A model generated the notes under the pieces. The model was not told the DNA's origin. It did not search any database and saw nothing but the letters and a program-made list of their open reading frames with translations. Shown here piece after piece: positions 41,367-51,029 of a DNA stretch of 64,000 bases. The translations under genes were made by a program, and so were the position numbers. This DNA is from CAZYMI01 sp964648505. GTDB taxonomy: Bacteria; Pseudomonadota; Alphaproteobacteria; Micavibrionales; Micavibrionaceae. The DNA lies in assembly GCA_964648505.1 (NCBI GenBank), contig CAZYMI010000003.1, positions 1 through 64,000 on the forward strand, written 5' to 3'. Every line of letters begins with the position of its first letter. The first letter of the stretch is position 1.

Positions 41367-42722
41367 CTATTCGCCAGAATCTTTGGTTTTTCGGCTGTTT
41401 TGTGATTGTGCTATGATGTCACGGGCACGCAAAGCGTCTCTTGATCCTTTAGGCAGCCCCTCAAGGGCGGCTTGTGCCAAACCCCCGGCTTTTGTGATAT
41501 CGCGCCTTAAAAAAGCCTCTTCAGCCAGTGCCAACTGTGTGCGCGGCTCATCCCCTTGTTTGCCATAGGCTGTTGCAAGCAAGCGCCATGCACGGGATGA
41601 TCTGGGCTCATCACGCAAGGCCCTTAAAAGTTCGTCAATGGCTTGCTGCAAGTTGCCATTACTTTCAATTAAACTATGGGCAAGATCGATGCGGATCAGG
41701 GCAGCATCAGGCTTCAGGTCAATTGCTTTTTTGTAAGACACAACAGATTCTTTCAGTCGTCCTGATTCCTTAAGTACCTGACCTTTAAGTTCATAGAAGT
41801 AAGGATTGTTAGGTTCACTCGCCAGAAGACCATCGATTTGCTGCAAAGCCTCACTGGTTTGATTTTGTTTATAAGCCGCTATGGCTCGTGCATAGCGTGC
41901 AGCAACGGACTGATCTTCCCTTGGATAAGCCCACTCAATTTGTGCGGGCGAAACAAATGCTAAAATCTTTGCTTTAAGGCGATTAAACTGGTCTTCCCAC
42001 TGGGAAGGAAGCTGTTTCTTATTATTGGGCGACCTTTCAACACGATCAGAAAGAGCCGATATACGATCACGTGTCAAAGGGTGGGTCCGGTTATATTCAC
42101 TTTGCTGGGATTGAGGTAATATTTCATCTGATTCAAGTTTGTGCATAAATGATAAAAGCCCTGTGGGATTTATACTCGCTGTGTTCATGAAACTCATGGC
42201 CGCCTGGTCTGCGCTGCTTTCATACACACGGCTTGCCCCATATAACCGTCTAAGCGCCTGAGACTGCCCTGCGCCCGCAAGTGTTCCAGCAGCTTCCCCT
42301 TGCCCACTTGCAATCACAGCGCCTAAGCCCAAAATAATGCCCAGCACAGATTCATAAGACGCGTTTTCAAGATCTTCGCGCTTGCGCACCAAATGCCCGC
42401 CCGTAATGTGGCCCAGTTCGTGCGCCATAACACCCAAAACTTCACCTGCGCTATCCGCCTTAATAATCAGGCCTGTGTATAAAAAGATATTCTGTCCGCC
42501 CGCAACAAACGCGTTCACACCAGAATTTTGAATAAGAATAATCCGAATATTATTGGGATCCATACCTGCCGCAACCGCAACCGGCTTAAGCCAGCCCCTG
42601 AGGCTGGTTTCAATTTCAGTATCGCGGATCAGCACGCCTCCTTGCTGGGCATAAACAGGGCTATAGGCAAGGCCCATAAAAAACAGCGTAAAGACACAGA
42701 AAAGAAATTTGCGCATGATCAT
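41367..42722 (-). CDS. M48-family metalloprotease with TPR repeats (BepA-like)
   Basis: A 451-residue periplasmic protease/chaperone. Signal peptide about 1-25. The zinc motif HELGH is at 101-105 and the third ligand region ESSADQAA follows. From about residue 270 there are tetratricopeptide repeats (YARAIAAYKQNQTSEALQQIDGLLASEPNNPYF, ELKGQVLKESGRLKESVVSYKKAIDLKPDA). This is the plan of BepA (YfgC), which degrades stalled outer-membrane proteins such as LptD. It works naturally with SurA, whose gene begins at the other end of the window. The first gene of the leftward run; divergent from rlmE. Confidence 0.9.
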   Translation of the reverse strand: MIMRKFLFCVFTLFFMGLAYSPVYAQQGGVLIRDTEIETSLRGWLKPVAVAAGMDPNNIRIILIQNSGVNAFVAGGQNIFLYTGLIIKADSAGEVLGVMAHELGHITGGHLVRKREDLENASYESVLGIILGLGAVIASGQGEAAGTLAGAGQSQALRRLYGASRVYESSADQAAMSFMNTASINPTGLLSFMHKLESDEILPQSQQSEYNRTHPLTRDRISALSDRVERSPNNKKQLPSQWEDQFNRLKAKILAFVSPAQIEWAYPREDQSVAARYARAIAAYKQNQTSEALQQIDGLLASEPNNPYFYELKGQVLKESGRLKESVVSYKKAIDLKPDAALIRIDLAHSLIESNGNLQQAIDELLRALRDEPRSSRAWRLLATAYGKQGDEPRTQLALAEEAFLRRDITKAGGLAQAALEGLPKGSRDALRARDIIAQSQNSRKTKDSGE

Positions 42723-42778
42723 TCTTTCGTCGCATTTTGAACTGTTATAAGACTAGAATGTTTTGAACAAAAGGGAAA

Positions 42779-43462
42779 ATGATGTCTGAACGTAAATCAG
42801 GGGATGGAATACGCGGCAAAACGGTACGGGTTAAAACCGCTAAGGGTCGAAAAACATCTTCAACGCAATGGCTCAAACGGCAGCTTAATGACCCCTATGT
42901 TCTAAAGGCCCAGCAAGGCGGGTACAGATCCCGCGCGGCGTTTAAATTACTGGAAATGGATGAAAAGCTTAAGATCCTTAAAAAAGGCCTGCGGGTTGTG
43001 GATTTAGGCGCAGCCCCAGGCGGCTGGTGCCAAGTAGTTCTTGATAAGGGGGCCGGCAAAATTGTTGCGATTGATATTTTGCACATGGACCCCATTCAAG
43101 GCGTTGATTTTCTGGAGATGGATTTTGAAGATATTGATGCACCACAAAAACTTAAAGACATGCTGGGTGGTCAGGCTGATTTAGTGTTGTCTGACATTTC
43201 CCCAAATACATCAGGTCATCAGCAAACAGACCATATCCGCATTATGGCACTGGCGGAGATGGCCTATGATTTCGCCCTCGAAGTCCTAAGGCCCGGCGGA
43301 TCCTTTATTGCCAAGGTCTTTCAAGGTGGCACAGAAGGTGAACTTTTAGCCCGTATGAAGCGCGATTTTACAACCGTAAAGCACATGAAACCCCCCGCAT
43401 CCCGCAAGGCATCCGCTGAACAATATGTGATTGCCCTGACATTCCGTCCAAAGTCATTGTAA
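42779..43462 (+). CDS. rlmE: 23S rRNA (uridine-2'-O)-methyltransferase RlmE
   Basis: FtsJ/RrmJ-type enzyme that methylates U2552 of 23S rRNA. The 227-residue protein has the SAM site LGAAPGGWCQV, the acidic motif VLSDISPNTSGH and the catalytic Lys in GSFIAKVFQGG. The N-terminus is about 20 residues longer and basic. Two ATG codons are adjacent; AAGGGA precedes them. It is divergent from the M48 protease gene and followed by guaB after 93 bases. Confidence 0.93.
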   Translation: MMSERKSGDGIRGKTVRVKTAKGRKTSSTQWLKRQLNDPYVLKAQQGGYRSRAAFKLLEMDEKLKILKKGLRVVDLGAAPGGWCQVVLDKGAGKIVAIDILHMDPIQGVDFLEMDFEDIDAPQKLKDMLGGQADLVLSDISPNTSGHQQTDHIRIMALAEMAYDFALEVLRPGGSFIAKVFQGGTEGELLARMKRDFTTVKHMKPPASRKASAEQYVIALTFRPKSL

Positions 43463-43501
43463 AATAATCGTTGAAAGCCCGTCTGTATTCAGTTTATAAA
43501 G

Positions 43502-43518
43502 GGTCGCCATAAGCGACC
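43502..43518 (+). promoter_or_regulatory. Hairpin in the guaB leader
   Basis: GGTCGC and GCGACC form a six-base stem around CATAA, 38 bases before the guaB ATG; a second GCGACC-like copy (TGCGACCC) follows, offering an alternative pairing. It may be an attenuator or operator (PurR-like control of guaB is known elsewhere), but no specific consensus was recognised. Confidence 0.4.
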
Positions 43519-43555
43519 TGCGACCCATCACGGTGTCCACGCTCAGGAGACAGCA

Positions 43556-45043
43556 ATGGCTAAAATCATATCCCCCGTACACTCCATTCCAGAATCACTA
43601 ACATTTGACGATGTTTTATTATTACCCGCAGCGTCATCCATTCAACCCCATGAAGCCGACACGCGTACAAAACTAACCCGCACCATCACGTTAAACATTC
43701 CTCTTCTTTCCGCTGCCATGGATACGGTGACAAGTGCAGAAATGGCTATTTCAATGGCACAGCTCGGCGGGATGGGTGTTTTACACCGGAACATGAGTGT
43801 TGCTGAACAGGCCGATCAGGTCAGGCGCGTTAAAAGATATGAATCAGGAATGGTTGTTAATCCAATTACCATCCATCCAGATGCAACACTGGCTGAGGCG
43901 CTAGAGCTTATGAAGCGTTTTGGTATCTCAGGTATTCCTGTCACAGAAACCGATGGCAAGCTTGTTGGCATCTTAACCAATCGTGATGTTCGCTTTGCTG
44001 AAAATACAAAGCTTCCCGTTCGTGAACTTATGACGCATGACGGTTTGGTTAAGATTTATAATACAGTTGATAAAGACGAAGCGAAACGGTTGCTGCACAA
44101 AAACCGCATCGAAAAGCTTTTGATTGTTGATGACTCTGAGCGTTGTATCGGACTTGTGACCGTTAAAGATATTGAAAAAGCCCAGCTTTACCCAAGCGCA
44201 AGCAAGGATGATAAAGGCCGCCTGCGCGTGGGCGCGGCTGTAGGCACAGGCGAGAATGGCATTGAGCGCGCTTTAGCATTAATTGATGCGGGGCTTGATC
44301 TTTTAGTTGTAGACACAGCACACGGCCATTCAAAAGGCGTTTTGGATACCGTTTCAAAAATTCGTAAGCAGCACAATCATTCAGTGCAAATTATGGCAGG
44401 GAATATCGCTACAGCTGACGCTGTTAAAGCACTTGTAGATGCTGGTGCAGATGCGGTGAAAATTGGCATTGGTCCTGGTTCTATATGCACAACCCGTGTT
44501 GTTGCAGGGGTTGGTGTACCGCAACTTTCTGCCATCATGAATGCAGCGCACGAAGCTCGAAATCATGATATTCCTGTCATTGCTGATGGCGGCATTAAAT
44601 ATTCAGGCGATCTGGCCAAAGCCATTGCCGCCGGCGCAGACTGCGCAATGTTGGGAGGGCTTTTGGCTGGCACTGATGAAGCGCCAGGTGAAGTGATCTT
44701 ATACCAAGGAAGATCTTATAAATCTTACCGCGGCATGGGGTCGGTAGGCGCCATGACGCAAGGTTCAGCTGATCGCTATTTTCAAGGTCACACCAATGAC
44801 AGCCAGAAGCTAGTGCCCGAAGGCATAGAAGGCCGCGTTCCTTACAAAGGCCCTTTATCAGCCGTTATCCATCAATTGATAGGTGGATTGCGGGCGGCAA
44901 TGGGATATACTGGCTGCGCAACAATTGGTGACATGAAATCAAATGCCCAATTTACGCGCATGACATCTGCGGGTTACCGTGAAAGTCATGTACATGACGT
45001 CACAATCACGCGGGAGGCACCAAACTACCGCACAGAACTATAA
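43556..45043 (+). CDS. guaB: Inosine-5'-monophosphate dehydrogenase
   Basis: Oxidises IMP to XMP, the committed step to GMP. The 495-residue protein is full length: barrel start LTFDDVLLLPA, two CBS domains inserted at about 95-205 (NPITIHPDATLAEAL, LVGILTNRDV), catalytic Cys in GPGSICTTR and the mobile flap region YRGMGSVGAM. GGAG lies upstream of ATG. A small membrane protein gene follows 13 bases after the stop and is probably co-transcribed. Confidence 0.96.
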   Translation: MAKIISPVHSIPESLTFDDVLLLPAASSIQPHEADTRTKLTRTITLNIPLLSAAMDTVTSAEMAISMAQLGGMGVLHRNMSVAEQADQVRRVKRYESGMVVNPITIHPDATLAEALELMKRFGISGIPVTETDGKLVGILTNRDVRFAENTKLPVRELMTHDGLVKIYNTVDKDEAKRLLHKNRIEKLLIVDDSERCIGLVTVKDIEKAQLYPSASKDDKGRLRVGAAVGTGENGIERALALIDAGLDLLVVDTAHGHSKGVLDTVSKIRKQHNHSVQIMAGNIATADAVKALVDAGADAVKIGIGPGSICTTRVVAGVGVPQLSAIMNAAHEARNHDIPVIADGGIKYSGDLAKAIAAGADCAMLGGLLAGTDEAPGEVILYQGRSYKSYRGMGSVGAMTQGSADRYFQGHTNDSQKLVPEGIEGRVPYKGPLSAVIHQLIGGLRAAMGYTGCATIGDMKSNAQFTRMTSAGYRESHVHDVTITREAPNYRTEL

Positions 45044-45056
45044 TCCGGAGACGTGA

Positions 45057-45548
45057 ATGGATAAAATCAAAACTCTGTTTCGCCCCTTTTTAGGCTGCGT
45101 TTTGCCCGCTATTTTATTTGCGTGTTACCTTGCTGATGTGTTTTTAGCGATAGATCCAGCAGAAAAAGTGCTTCCTTTATTTCAAAAAGATCTGATCAAG
45201 CTTATTATTTTTGGTCTGTTGCTCGGCACTCTTATTCATCACGTTACAAAACATTTTGAATGGACACTTTTTCGCTTTTATCCACTGATCGGCATTGTGG
45301 GCTACTTTATCCTGAATAGCCTGCTTGATTTATTCCAAGGTGTACGAGCCGGTAAATCATTTGACAAAATCCTACCTGAAATGACCCACAATTTTACAAC
45401 ATCTTTGTTTCTTGGTGCCGGTTTTGGGGTTTTGTACTGGCTTCTGGCTGTGCAAAAATCTGCCCAGTTCGCTTTGTTTATAATAATAGTCATATTATTG
45501 GCATGCTTGTTTTACATTAAAGAAATTCTGGCGCTTTTTTTCATCTGA
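45057..45548 (+). CDS. Hypothetical polytopic membrane protein
   Basis: A 163-residue protein with about four to five hydrophobic helices (FLGCVLPAILFACYLADVF, LIKLIIFGLLLGTLIHHV, FYPLIGIVGYFILNSLLDLF, TTSLFLGAGFGVLYWLLAV, SAQFALFIIIVILLACLFYI). No family is recognised. GGAGACGTGA precedes ATG and it follows guaB closely. Nothing points to a substrate. Confidence 0.7.
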   Translation: MDKIKTLFRPFLGCVLPAILFACYLADVFLAIDPAEKVLPLFQKDLIKLIIFGLLLGTLIHHVTKHFEWTLFRFYPLIGIVGYFILNSLLDLFQGVRAGKSFDKILPEMTHNFTTSLFLGAGFGVLYWLLAVQKSAQFALFIIIVILLACLFYIKEILALFFI

Positions 45549-45639
45549 CCCCCCTTCTCACTTATTGTAATTAGGCTATATTCCAATCATCCAACACCAT
45601 GTTGGCCGTTAAAAACATACAATCCTTGGAGAAAATAAA

Positions 45640-45948
45640 ATGAAAAAACTTATGCTGACAGCTGCTGCACTCGCATTGTTGTCCTCACCTGTTATGGCTT
45701 CTGAAGAAACCAAAGCAGTAGAAACACATGCTGAAGCTGCTGTAACGCAAGCTGAAGTAAAAAGCGCAACATTAAAAGACGGTACAAAAATTGAAATCAC
45801 TGGCGAAGATGTTGTTGTTGTTGGCGCAGACGGTACAAAAACACCTGCCCCAGACGCTGAGCATGAACTGGCAGACGGTACAAAAGTGAAAACAGTTGGC
45901 GGCAAAATCGTAAAAGACGAAGCTGCTCCTGCACCAGCTGCACACTAA
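45640..45948 (+). CDS. Small secreted protein with DGTK repeats
   Basis: A 102-residue protein with a clear signal peptide (1-20, ending VMA-SEE). The mature part contains three related segments: LKDGTKIEITGED, GADGTKTPAPDAEH and LADGTKVKTVGGK, a beta-hairpin type repeat, and an Ala/Pro tail. No Cys. GGAG is upstream of the ATG and a strong terminator follows, so it is a one-gene transcript. It is probably a soluble periplasmic protein; no function assigned. Confidence 0.75.
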   Translation: MKKLMLTAAALALLSSPVMASEETKAVETHAEAAVTQAEVKSATLKDGTKIEITGEDVVVVGADGTKTPAPDAEHELADGTKVKTVGGKIVKDEAAPAPAAH

Positions 45949-45970
45949 TCTGCTTTTAATTTTTAAATTA

Positions 45971-46001
45971 GGCCCCGTCGCTTGCGGCGGGGTCTTTTTT
46001 T
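45971..46001 (+). terminator. Factor-independent terminator
   Basis: A ten-pair stem (GGCCCCGTCG with CGGCGGGGTC, including G-U pairs) with loop CTTG, followed by seven T. It ends the small secreted protein gene, 22 bases after its stop. Confidence 0.9.
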
Positions 46002-46016
46002 GACTATGACAGTGTT

Positions 46017-47306
46017 ATGACCCCAGCAGCTCGAATTCAGGCCACCATTGATGTTCTTGATCGCGTCTTGCAATCACGCATCCCCATGGACTCGACAGCA
46101 GGTGATTTTTTTCGCTTCCGTAAATATATCGGCTCAAAAGACCGCGCCAATATTGCTGCTCGTCTTTACGCTGTTATGCGCCATTACGCAAAGCTTACAT
46201 ATTGGTTAAACTTTGTACACTTACCCCCATCTGCTCGTCTTATGGTTTTAGCCTATTTAAGATTAGCTGAGAATTTTTCTGTTCACGATATTTCTCAGCT
46301 TTGTAACGGCGACAAATATGCACCAGCTTTACTTGATGAGGGGGAGGAAAAATTTTTAGCAAACCCGCCTGAAACTTTTCCAGCCGCAGTTTTACATGAA
46401 TGTCCTGATTATGCCGCACAAGAACTACAAGCTCTGTATGGTGAAAATTTTCCTGATGAACTTGATGCCATGCTTATTGAAGCCACACTGGATCTTCGCA
46501 TCAACCACATGCGCGCAGATCCCGATACAGTACAGAATTTTTTAGCCGCCGATGATGTACACACACATAAACCACCTTTTGCACCTGATGCATTAAGAGT
46601 GGAAGGTAAAGTTCATCTTTCAAAGGCGCGGGCTTTCACAAAGGGATGGGTGGAAATTCAAGACGAAGGATCCCAATTGATTGCTTTGGCTTGTGATGCA
46701 CGCCCGGGCATGCAGGTCTTAGATTATTGTGCCGGCAGCGGCGGTAAAACCCTTGCCCTGGCATCGGCCATGCGTAACAAGGGTAGAATTGTTGCAATGG
46801 ATACAGAATTATCACGCCTTGAAAAAGCCAAACCCCGATTCAGGCGCGCGGGCGTTGCCGATATTATTGAAGTACGCCCCCTTGAGGATGAAAAACAACG
46901 AAAGTGGCTGAAACGACAGAAGCAAACTTTTGATGTTGTGCTTGCTGACGTACCCTGTTCTGGATCTGGAACCTGGCGACGCAACCCTGATTTACGCTGG
47001 CGTAATTACGGGCCTGATCTGACTTCGCTTTTACAAACACAATCGGAAATTCTTGAACGTGTTGCGCATACGGTAAAAGTTGGCGGCAGACTGGTCTATG
47101 CAACCTGTTCACTTTTTCAAAGTGAGAATGAAAAACAGATTGAACAATTTCTGTTAGCGCATAAAGATTTTACAATATTACCCTTAAATAAAAATTGGCC
47201 TGAGCACTTAAAAAACCCATGCCATGGTCCTTTTATGCGACTGACGCCCTTACAACATCAAACAGATGGTTTTTTTGCTGCTGTCTTGATTAGAAATACA
47301 GCCTAA
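46017..47306 (+). CDS. rsmB: RsmB-type 16S rRNA (cytosine-C5) methyltransferase
   Basis: A 429-residue RsmB/NOP-family enzyme methylating a cytosine of 16S rRNA (C967 in E. coli). The N-terminal helical NusB-like part (1-150) precedes the SAM-binding LDYCAGSGGKTLALA and the two catalytic cysteine motifs VPCSGSGTWRRNP and YATCSLF. The presence of both Cys supports activity. Its stop overlaps the end of the convergent corA gene by four bases. Assignment to RsmB rather than RsmF rests on the N-terminal region. Confidence 0.85.
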   Translation: MTPAARIQATIDVLDRVLQSRIPMDSTAGDFFRFRKYIGSKDRANIAARLYAVMRHYAKLTYWLNFVHLPPSARLMVLAYLRLAENFSVHDISQLCNGDKYAPALLDEGEEKFLANPPETFPAAVLHECPDYAAQELQALYGENFPDELDAMLIEATLDLRINHMRADPDTVQNFLAADDVHTHKPPFAPDALRVEGKVHLSKARAFTKGWVEIQDEGSQLIALACDARPGMQVLDYCAGSGGKTLALASAMRNKGRIVAMDTELSRLEKAKPRFRRAGVADIIEVRPLEDEKQRKWLKRQKQTFDVVLADVPCSGSGTWRRNPDLRWRNYGPDLTSLLQTQSEILERVAHTVKVGGRLVYATCSLFQSENEKQIEQFLLAHKDFTILPLNKNWPEHLKNPCHGPFMRLTPLQHQTDGFFAAVLIRNTA

Positions 47307-48394
47307 CGAAACCAACCCCTGCGCCAAAAATGTATGAGCATCAAGGTTGCGCATACACTCATAAATCCAAGTACACTGATATAGCCGAAAGGCATATTAA
47401 GTTCCGGCATATTATAAGGATGTGCGGTATTAAAATTCATACCATACAAAGAAGCGATAAACGACAATGGCATGAAGATTGTTGAAATAATTGTCAGTAC
47501 TTTCATGATTTCATTCATACGATTATTTTGTGATGTCAAAAAAAGATCCATCAACCCTGAAGCACGCTCTCGAAACGTTTCAACCATATCAATAATTTGT
47601 AGCGTATGATCAAAACAATCTCGCAAATAAAATCGCGTTTCTTCTTGAATAAGACGATGACCTAATATCATCCCTGATAAAGCATCACGCAATGGCCATA
47701 TTGATCGGCGGATATAATGAAGATGACGCTTTATCGTATGAATATCAGAAACCACCGCACGATTAGGATTCGATAAAACCTTATCTTCCATATCGTCAAG
47801 ATTATCGCCAAATAACTCAAGCACAGGAAACGCGCTATCAATAATATAATCAACAATTACATAGGCAAGATAATCTGCTCCTGCTTTTCGTATAAGGCGT
47901 CCTTGTCCTTTTCGAAGTCGTTCACGTATGACTTCAAAGCTATCTTTATCATGATGATCTTGAAGAGTTATAATAAAGCCATCTCCAAGAAAAATCGATA
48001 TTTGTTCTGTCAGCATCTGACCGTTCAAAAGCATTGGTCGGTAGCAAACCAGTAAAAGAGAATTTTCAAAATCATCCAGTTTTGCGCGCTGGTCCATATT
48101 CACAGCATCCTCTACTCCAAGAGGATGCAAGCCGAAAATTTCAGCAACTTTTTGAATTCCGGCAATATCGCCAAAGCCATCACAATCAACCCACAAAACT
48201 GGGTACTGACCTTTTAAGATCAGTAGATCTTCAGGTACATTCACAATAAATTCTTTAAAATCCCCTTCATTGTAAGCCATTGCCCTTATAATTGTCGGGG
48301 CAGATGTATTGATGGGCGCAAGAGTGCCGGGCGGGGTGCCGGGCGGCAATCTTTTACGCTTTTTTGATTTTTGTATCTTTTCATGAATACTCAT
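47303..48394 (-). CDS. CorA-family Mg2+/divalent cation transporter
   Basis: A 363-residue membrane channel. The large N-terminal cytoplasmic domain (to about 295) has FGLHPLGVEDA and the long stalk helix; two C-terminal membrane helices follow, with the selectivity motif YGMN between them. CorA proteins are pentameric Mg2+ channels; ZntB-type zinc transporters share the fold. The Met at 48394 is chosen because the upstream in-frame part lies over the divergent gene's promoter. Residues 1-25 are basic and Pro-rich (KKRKRLPPGTPPGT). Confidence 0.88.
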   Translation of the reverse strand: MSIHEKIQKSKKRKRLPPGTPPGTLAPINTSAPTIIRAMAYNEGDFKEFIVNVPEDLLILKGQYPVLWVDCDGFGDIAGIQKVAEIFGLHPLGVEDAVNMDQRAKLDDFENSLLLVCYRPMLLNGQMLTEQISIFLGDGFIITLQDHHDKDSFEVIRERLRKGQGRLIRKAGADYLAYVIVDYIIDSAFPVLELFGDNLDDMEDKVLSNPNRAVVSDIHTIKRHLHYIRRSIWPLRDALSGMILGHRLIQEETRFYLRDCFDHTLQIIDMVETFRERASGLMDLFLTSQNNRMNEIMKVLTIISTIFMPLSFIASLYGMNFNTAHPYNMPELNMPFGYISVLGFMSVCATLMLIHFWRRGWFR

Positions 48395-48475
48395 AGCCAG
48401 ACTATGACACAAAGAACCCTTTTTTAAAATAAAGACGATCTGTACGGGATCGATTTTTCTGGCTAAACTACACCT

Positions 48476-49048
48476 ATGCAATCTGACTTCGAACAAAAAT
48501 TTAGCCCCGCTGACTGGCAGTTTCTGGCCTCGCTTCCTTATCGTCTTGGATTGTGGATGTCACAGCTTGATCTGGGTGGCGGAGATCGAACGCATCATGC
48601 TGAAATGAAAGCCTTGCACGATGAAATTTTAACAGTGCAACGTAAATATCAAAATGTACCTGCCTTGTTTGATCTGGCAAAAGCTGCTCAAAATATCATG
48701 GATACAACGCCCTTTGATCCTTCCTTGCCTAAACAGATCCTAAGCGACTGCGAAGCTGCGTTAACCTTGCTTCAACCGCACTTATCAAACCCTGATATCA
48801 ATTGTTTTAAACTGATGCTGATCGACATAGCAGAATATGTTGCACGCGCAGCGTCAGAAAGACCTTTTGCACCGCATAACCTTCATGGCGGGGTTGAAAG
48901 TGGTTGGTATGGGTTTTTATCTAAACTGACACGCTGGTCTAGCGGGCCAAAAGTCAGCCGATCAGAAAAAGCAGGGATCAACCAGCTGATTGAAACATTA
49001 GATGCAAAAGATATTGTCAGGCCCTGGCTCATTGAAGGGCGCTTTTAA
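48476..49048 (+). CDS. Hypothetical 190-residue soluble protein
   Basis: No family is recognised. The protein is helical and soluble: SPADWQFLASLPYRLGLWMSQLDLGGGD near the N-terminus, a middle helical region ending in FKLMLIDIAEYVARAASE, and a C-terminal region HNLHGGVESGWYGFLSKLTRW. The segment HGGVESGWYGF and the paired Trp residues suggest a specific fold. It is divergent from corA (81 bases apart) and its stop overlaps that of asnB by four bases. Confidence 0.65.
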   Translation: MQSDFEQKFSPADWQFLASLPYRLGLWMSQLDLGGGDRTHHAEMKALHDEILTVQRKYQNVPALFDLAKAAQNIMDTTPFDPSLPKQILSDCEAALTLLQPHLSNPDINCFKLMLIDIAEYVARAASERPFAPHNLHGGVESGWYGFLSKLTRWSSGPKVSRSEKAGINQLIETLDAKDIVRPWLIEGRF

Positions 49049-50976
49049 AGCCCTGGCTTCCATCGTTCCCGCCAGCATTCGGCCATCAGCACCGGCCATA
49101 AAAGCGCCTGATGATCATGCACTCCTGATAAATGTTCCGCCCAGATGCGCTGTAATGCTTTTACATCATACAAACCTGATTGTTTAAGTGCGTCTTCGTT
49201 TAAATAAGATTGCGCCCAGTCACGCAGATCACCCCGAAGCCACTGCGCAACAGGCACGGAGAACCCTTGTTTAGGTCGATCAAAAAGTGATGATGGCACA
49301 TAGTTTGATAAAACCTGCCGTAAAAGCCATTTGCCCTGACCGTTGCGTATTTTATAACGCATCGGCAGCCGCCACAAATATTCACACAACTTATAATCCA
49401 AAAGCGGCGAACGCACTTCAAGCCCGACAGCCATTGACGCACGATCAACCTTCACCAAAACATCATTGGGTAAATAATGGATAAGATCACCAAACATACC
49501 AGCTTGTCCCCCTGAAAGCCCAACGGGCCACTGGCTTTGATCAATCAAAGGAAAGTGCAAAAAATTTGTTTGGGTGCGCAAAGGCGATTGAGAAACCCAC
49601 TGCGACAAAAATGCACAATGTGCAGCCTGATCATCACTCTGGCATAGAATATGGGCTAATGTTCGTACCTTTGCGGCGTTATTGTGTCTAATTATATGCG
49701 GTATCTTGACGATTAACATGGCAAAAGCTTTGCGCAACTGAAGGGGGAGAAAACGCGCAAACGCTGAATATTTTTGCAAAAACATATGGCGTCTATACCC
49801 GCCAAGCATTTCATCCCCTCCATCACCTGATAAAGCAACCGTAACATGCTGACGGGCCAGAACGCTGACAAGGTAGGTAGGAATTTGCGATGCATCCGAA
49901 CACGGCTCATCATACATATCGGGAAGTTTTGCTACAATTTCACCAGCACTCTTTGATGTGATGATTTGATCGTGATGCTGAGTGCCGAGATGATTCGCAA
50001 TTTTTCTGGCGTATCCTGACTCATCATAACCTTTTTCTTCAAAGCCAATACTAAAAGTTTGAATAGGCATTCTTGATTGCGATTGCATCAAAGCAACAAC
50101 CGTACTTGAATCAATACCACCAGATAAGAAAGCACCTAAAGGCACATCGCTGATCATACGTTCTGTCACGTTTTTAACCAGACGATTCTCAAAATCAGAA
50201 ACGACTTCTTGATCAGACAAAGCAGCGTCTATACCCTGCGCGCGGGCATCTTGTATAACAGTCGAAGCCTGCCAATACGGTGTCATATAAGGCAAAAGGT
50301 TTTCCCCTACTTTAAGTCTTTCAAGCACAAGGCTTACCCGGGCGCCGGGTAAAACTGACCAAATATTCTTATAAATCGTGTGAGGCGCTGGAACTGCGCC
50401 ATAGTTATAATAAGCCTGCAAAGCTTCATGATGAAGCTGCGGCTTGAAATGAGGATGCGCGCTTAAAGCTTTCAGTTCAGAGGCAAAAACCAAATGCGAT
50501 CCAGCCCAGCCAAAGTAAAGAGGTTTTTTACCGAGTCTATCACGCACAAAATGTACTTCTTGGCTTACACGATCATATAATGCGATTGAAAACATGCCGC
50601 CTATTTTTTGACAGGTGCGATTAAGCCCCCACTGGTCAATAGCTGCCAGCATTACTTCTGTGTCTGATCGGCCTCTGAATTTTAAGCCGACACCTTCAAG
50701 TTCTTGCCTGAGGGATAAAAAATTATAAATTTCGCCGTTATAGACCATCACCAGGCGTCCTGAAGGCGATATCATAGGCTGGCGCCCTTCCGGAGAGAGG
50801 TCCACAATCGCAAGACGCGCATGCCCAAAGGCAACGCCCGCGCGCTCATCAACCCAGCTTCCGGCTGAATCTGGCCCGCGATGTGCGATCTTCTGGCGCA
50901 TCGCCTGAACGATCTGTTCAAGTGATGCTAAAGACGCTTCTTTTTTTGTTGCAATTAAGCCTGTAATTCCACACAT
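49045..50976 (-). CDS. asnB: Glutamine-hydrolysing asparagine synthase
   Basis: A 643-residue AsnB-type enzyme. The catalytic Cys2 (MCGITGL) starts the glutamine amidotransferase domain (1-210), and the synthetase domain (from about 240) contains the ATP-pyrophosphatase loop LSGGIDSS. Such long AsnB proteins either make asparagine or amidate sugars and peptides in surface-glycan loci; the neighbourhood does not decide. No clear ribosome binding site is seen before the ATG. It is divergent from the LOG-family gene. Confidence 0.9.
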   Translation of the reverse strand: MCGITGLIATKKEASLASLEQIVQAMRQKIAHRGPDSAGSWVDERAGVAFGHARLAIVDLSPEGRQPMISPSGRLVMVYNGEIYNFLSLRQELEGVGLKFRGRSDTEVMLAAIDQWGLNRTCQKIGGMFSIALYDRVSQEVHFVRDRLGKKPLYFGWAGSHLVFASELKALSAHPHFKPQLHHEALQAYYNYGAVPAPHTIYKNIWSVLPGARVSLVLERLKVGENLLPYMTPYWQASTVIQDARAQGIDAALSDQEVVSDFENRLVKNVTERMISDVPLGAFLSGGIDSSTVVALMQSQSRMPIQTFSIGFEEKGYDESGYARKIANHLGTQHHDQIITSKSAGEIVAKLPDMYDEPCSDASQIPTYLVSVLARQHVTVALSGDGGDEMLGGYRRHMFLQKYSAFARFLPLQLRKAFAMLIVKIPHIIRHNNAAKVRTLAHILCQSDDQAAHCAFLSQWVSQSPLRTQTNFLHFPLIDQSQWPVGLSGGQAGMFGDLIHYLPNDVLVKVDRASMAVGLEVRSPLLDYKLCEYLWRLPMRYKIRNGQGKWLLRQVLSNYVPSSLFDRPKQGFSVPVAQWLRGDLRDWAQSYLNEDALKQSGLYDVKALQRIWAEHLSGVHDHQALLWPVLMAECWRERWKPGL

Positions 50977-51029
50977 TACCTTACTTTAACAGTCGCTCGT
51001 AAAAACAAAAGGTCCAAAGGATAAATCAA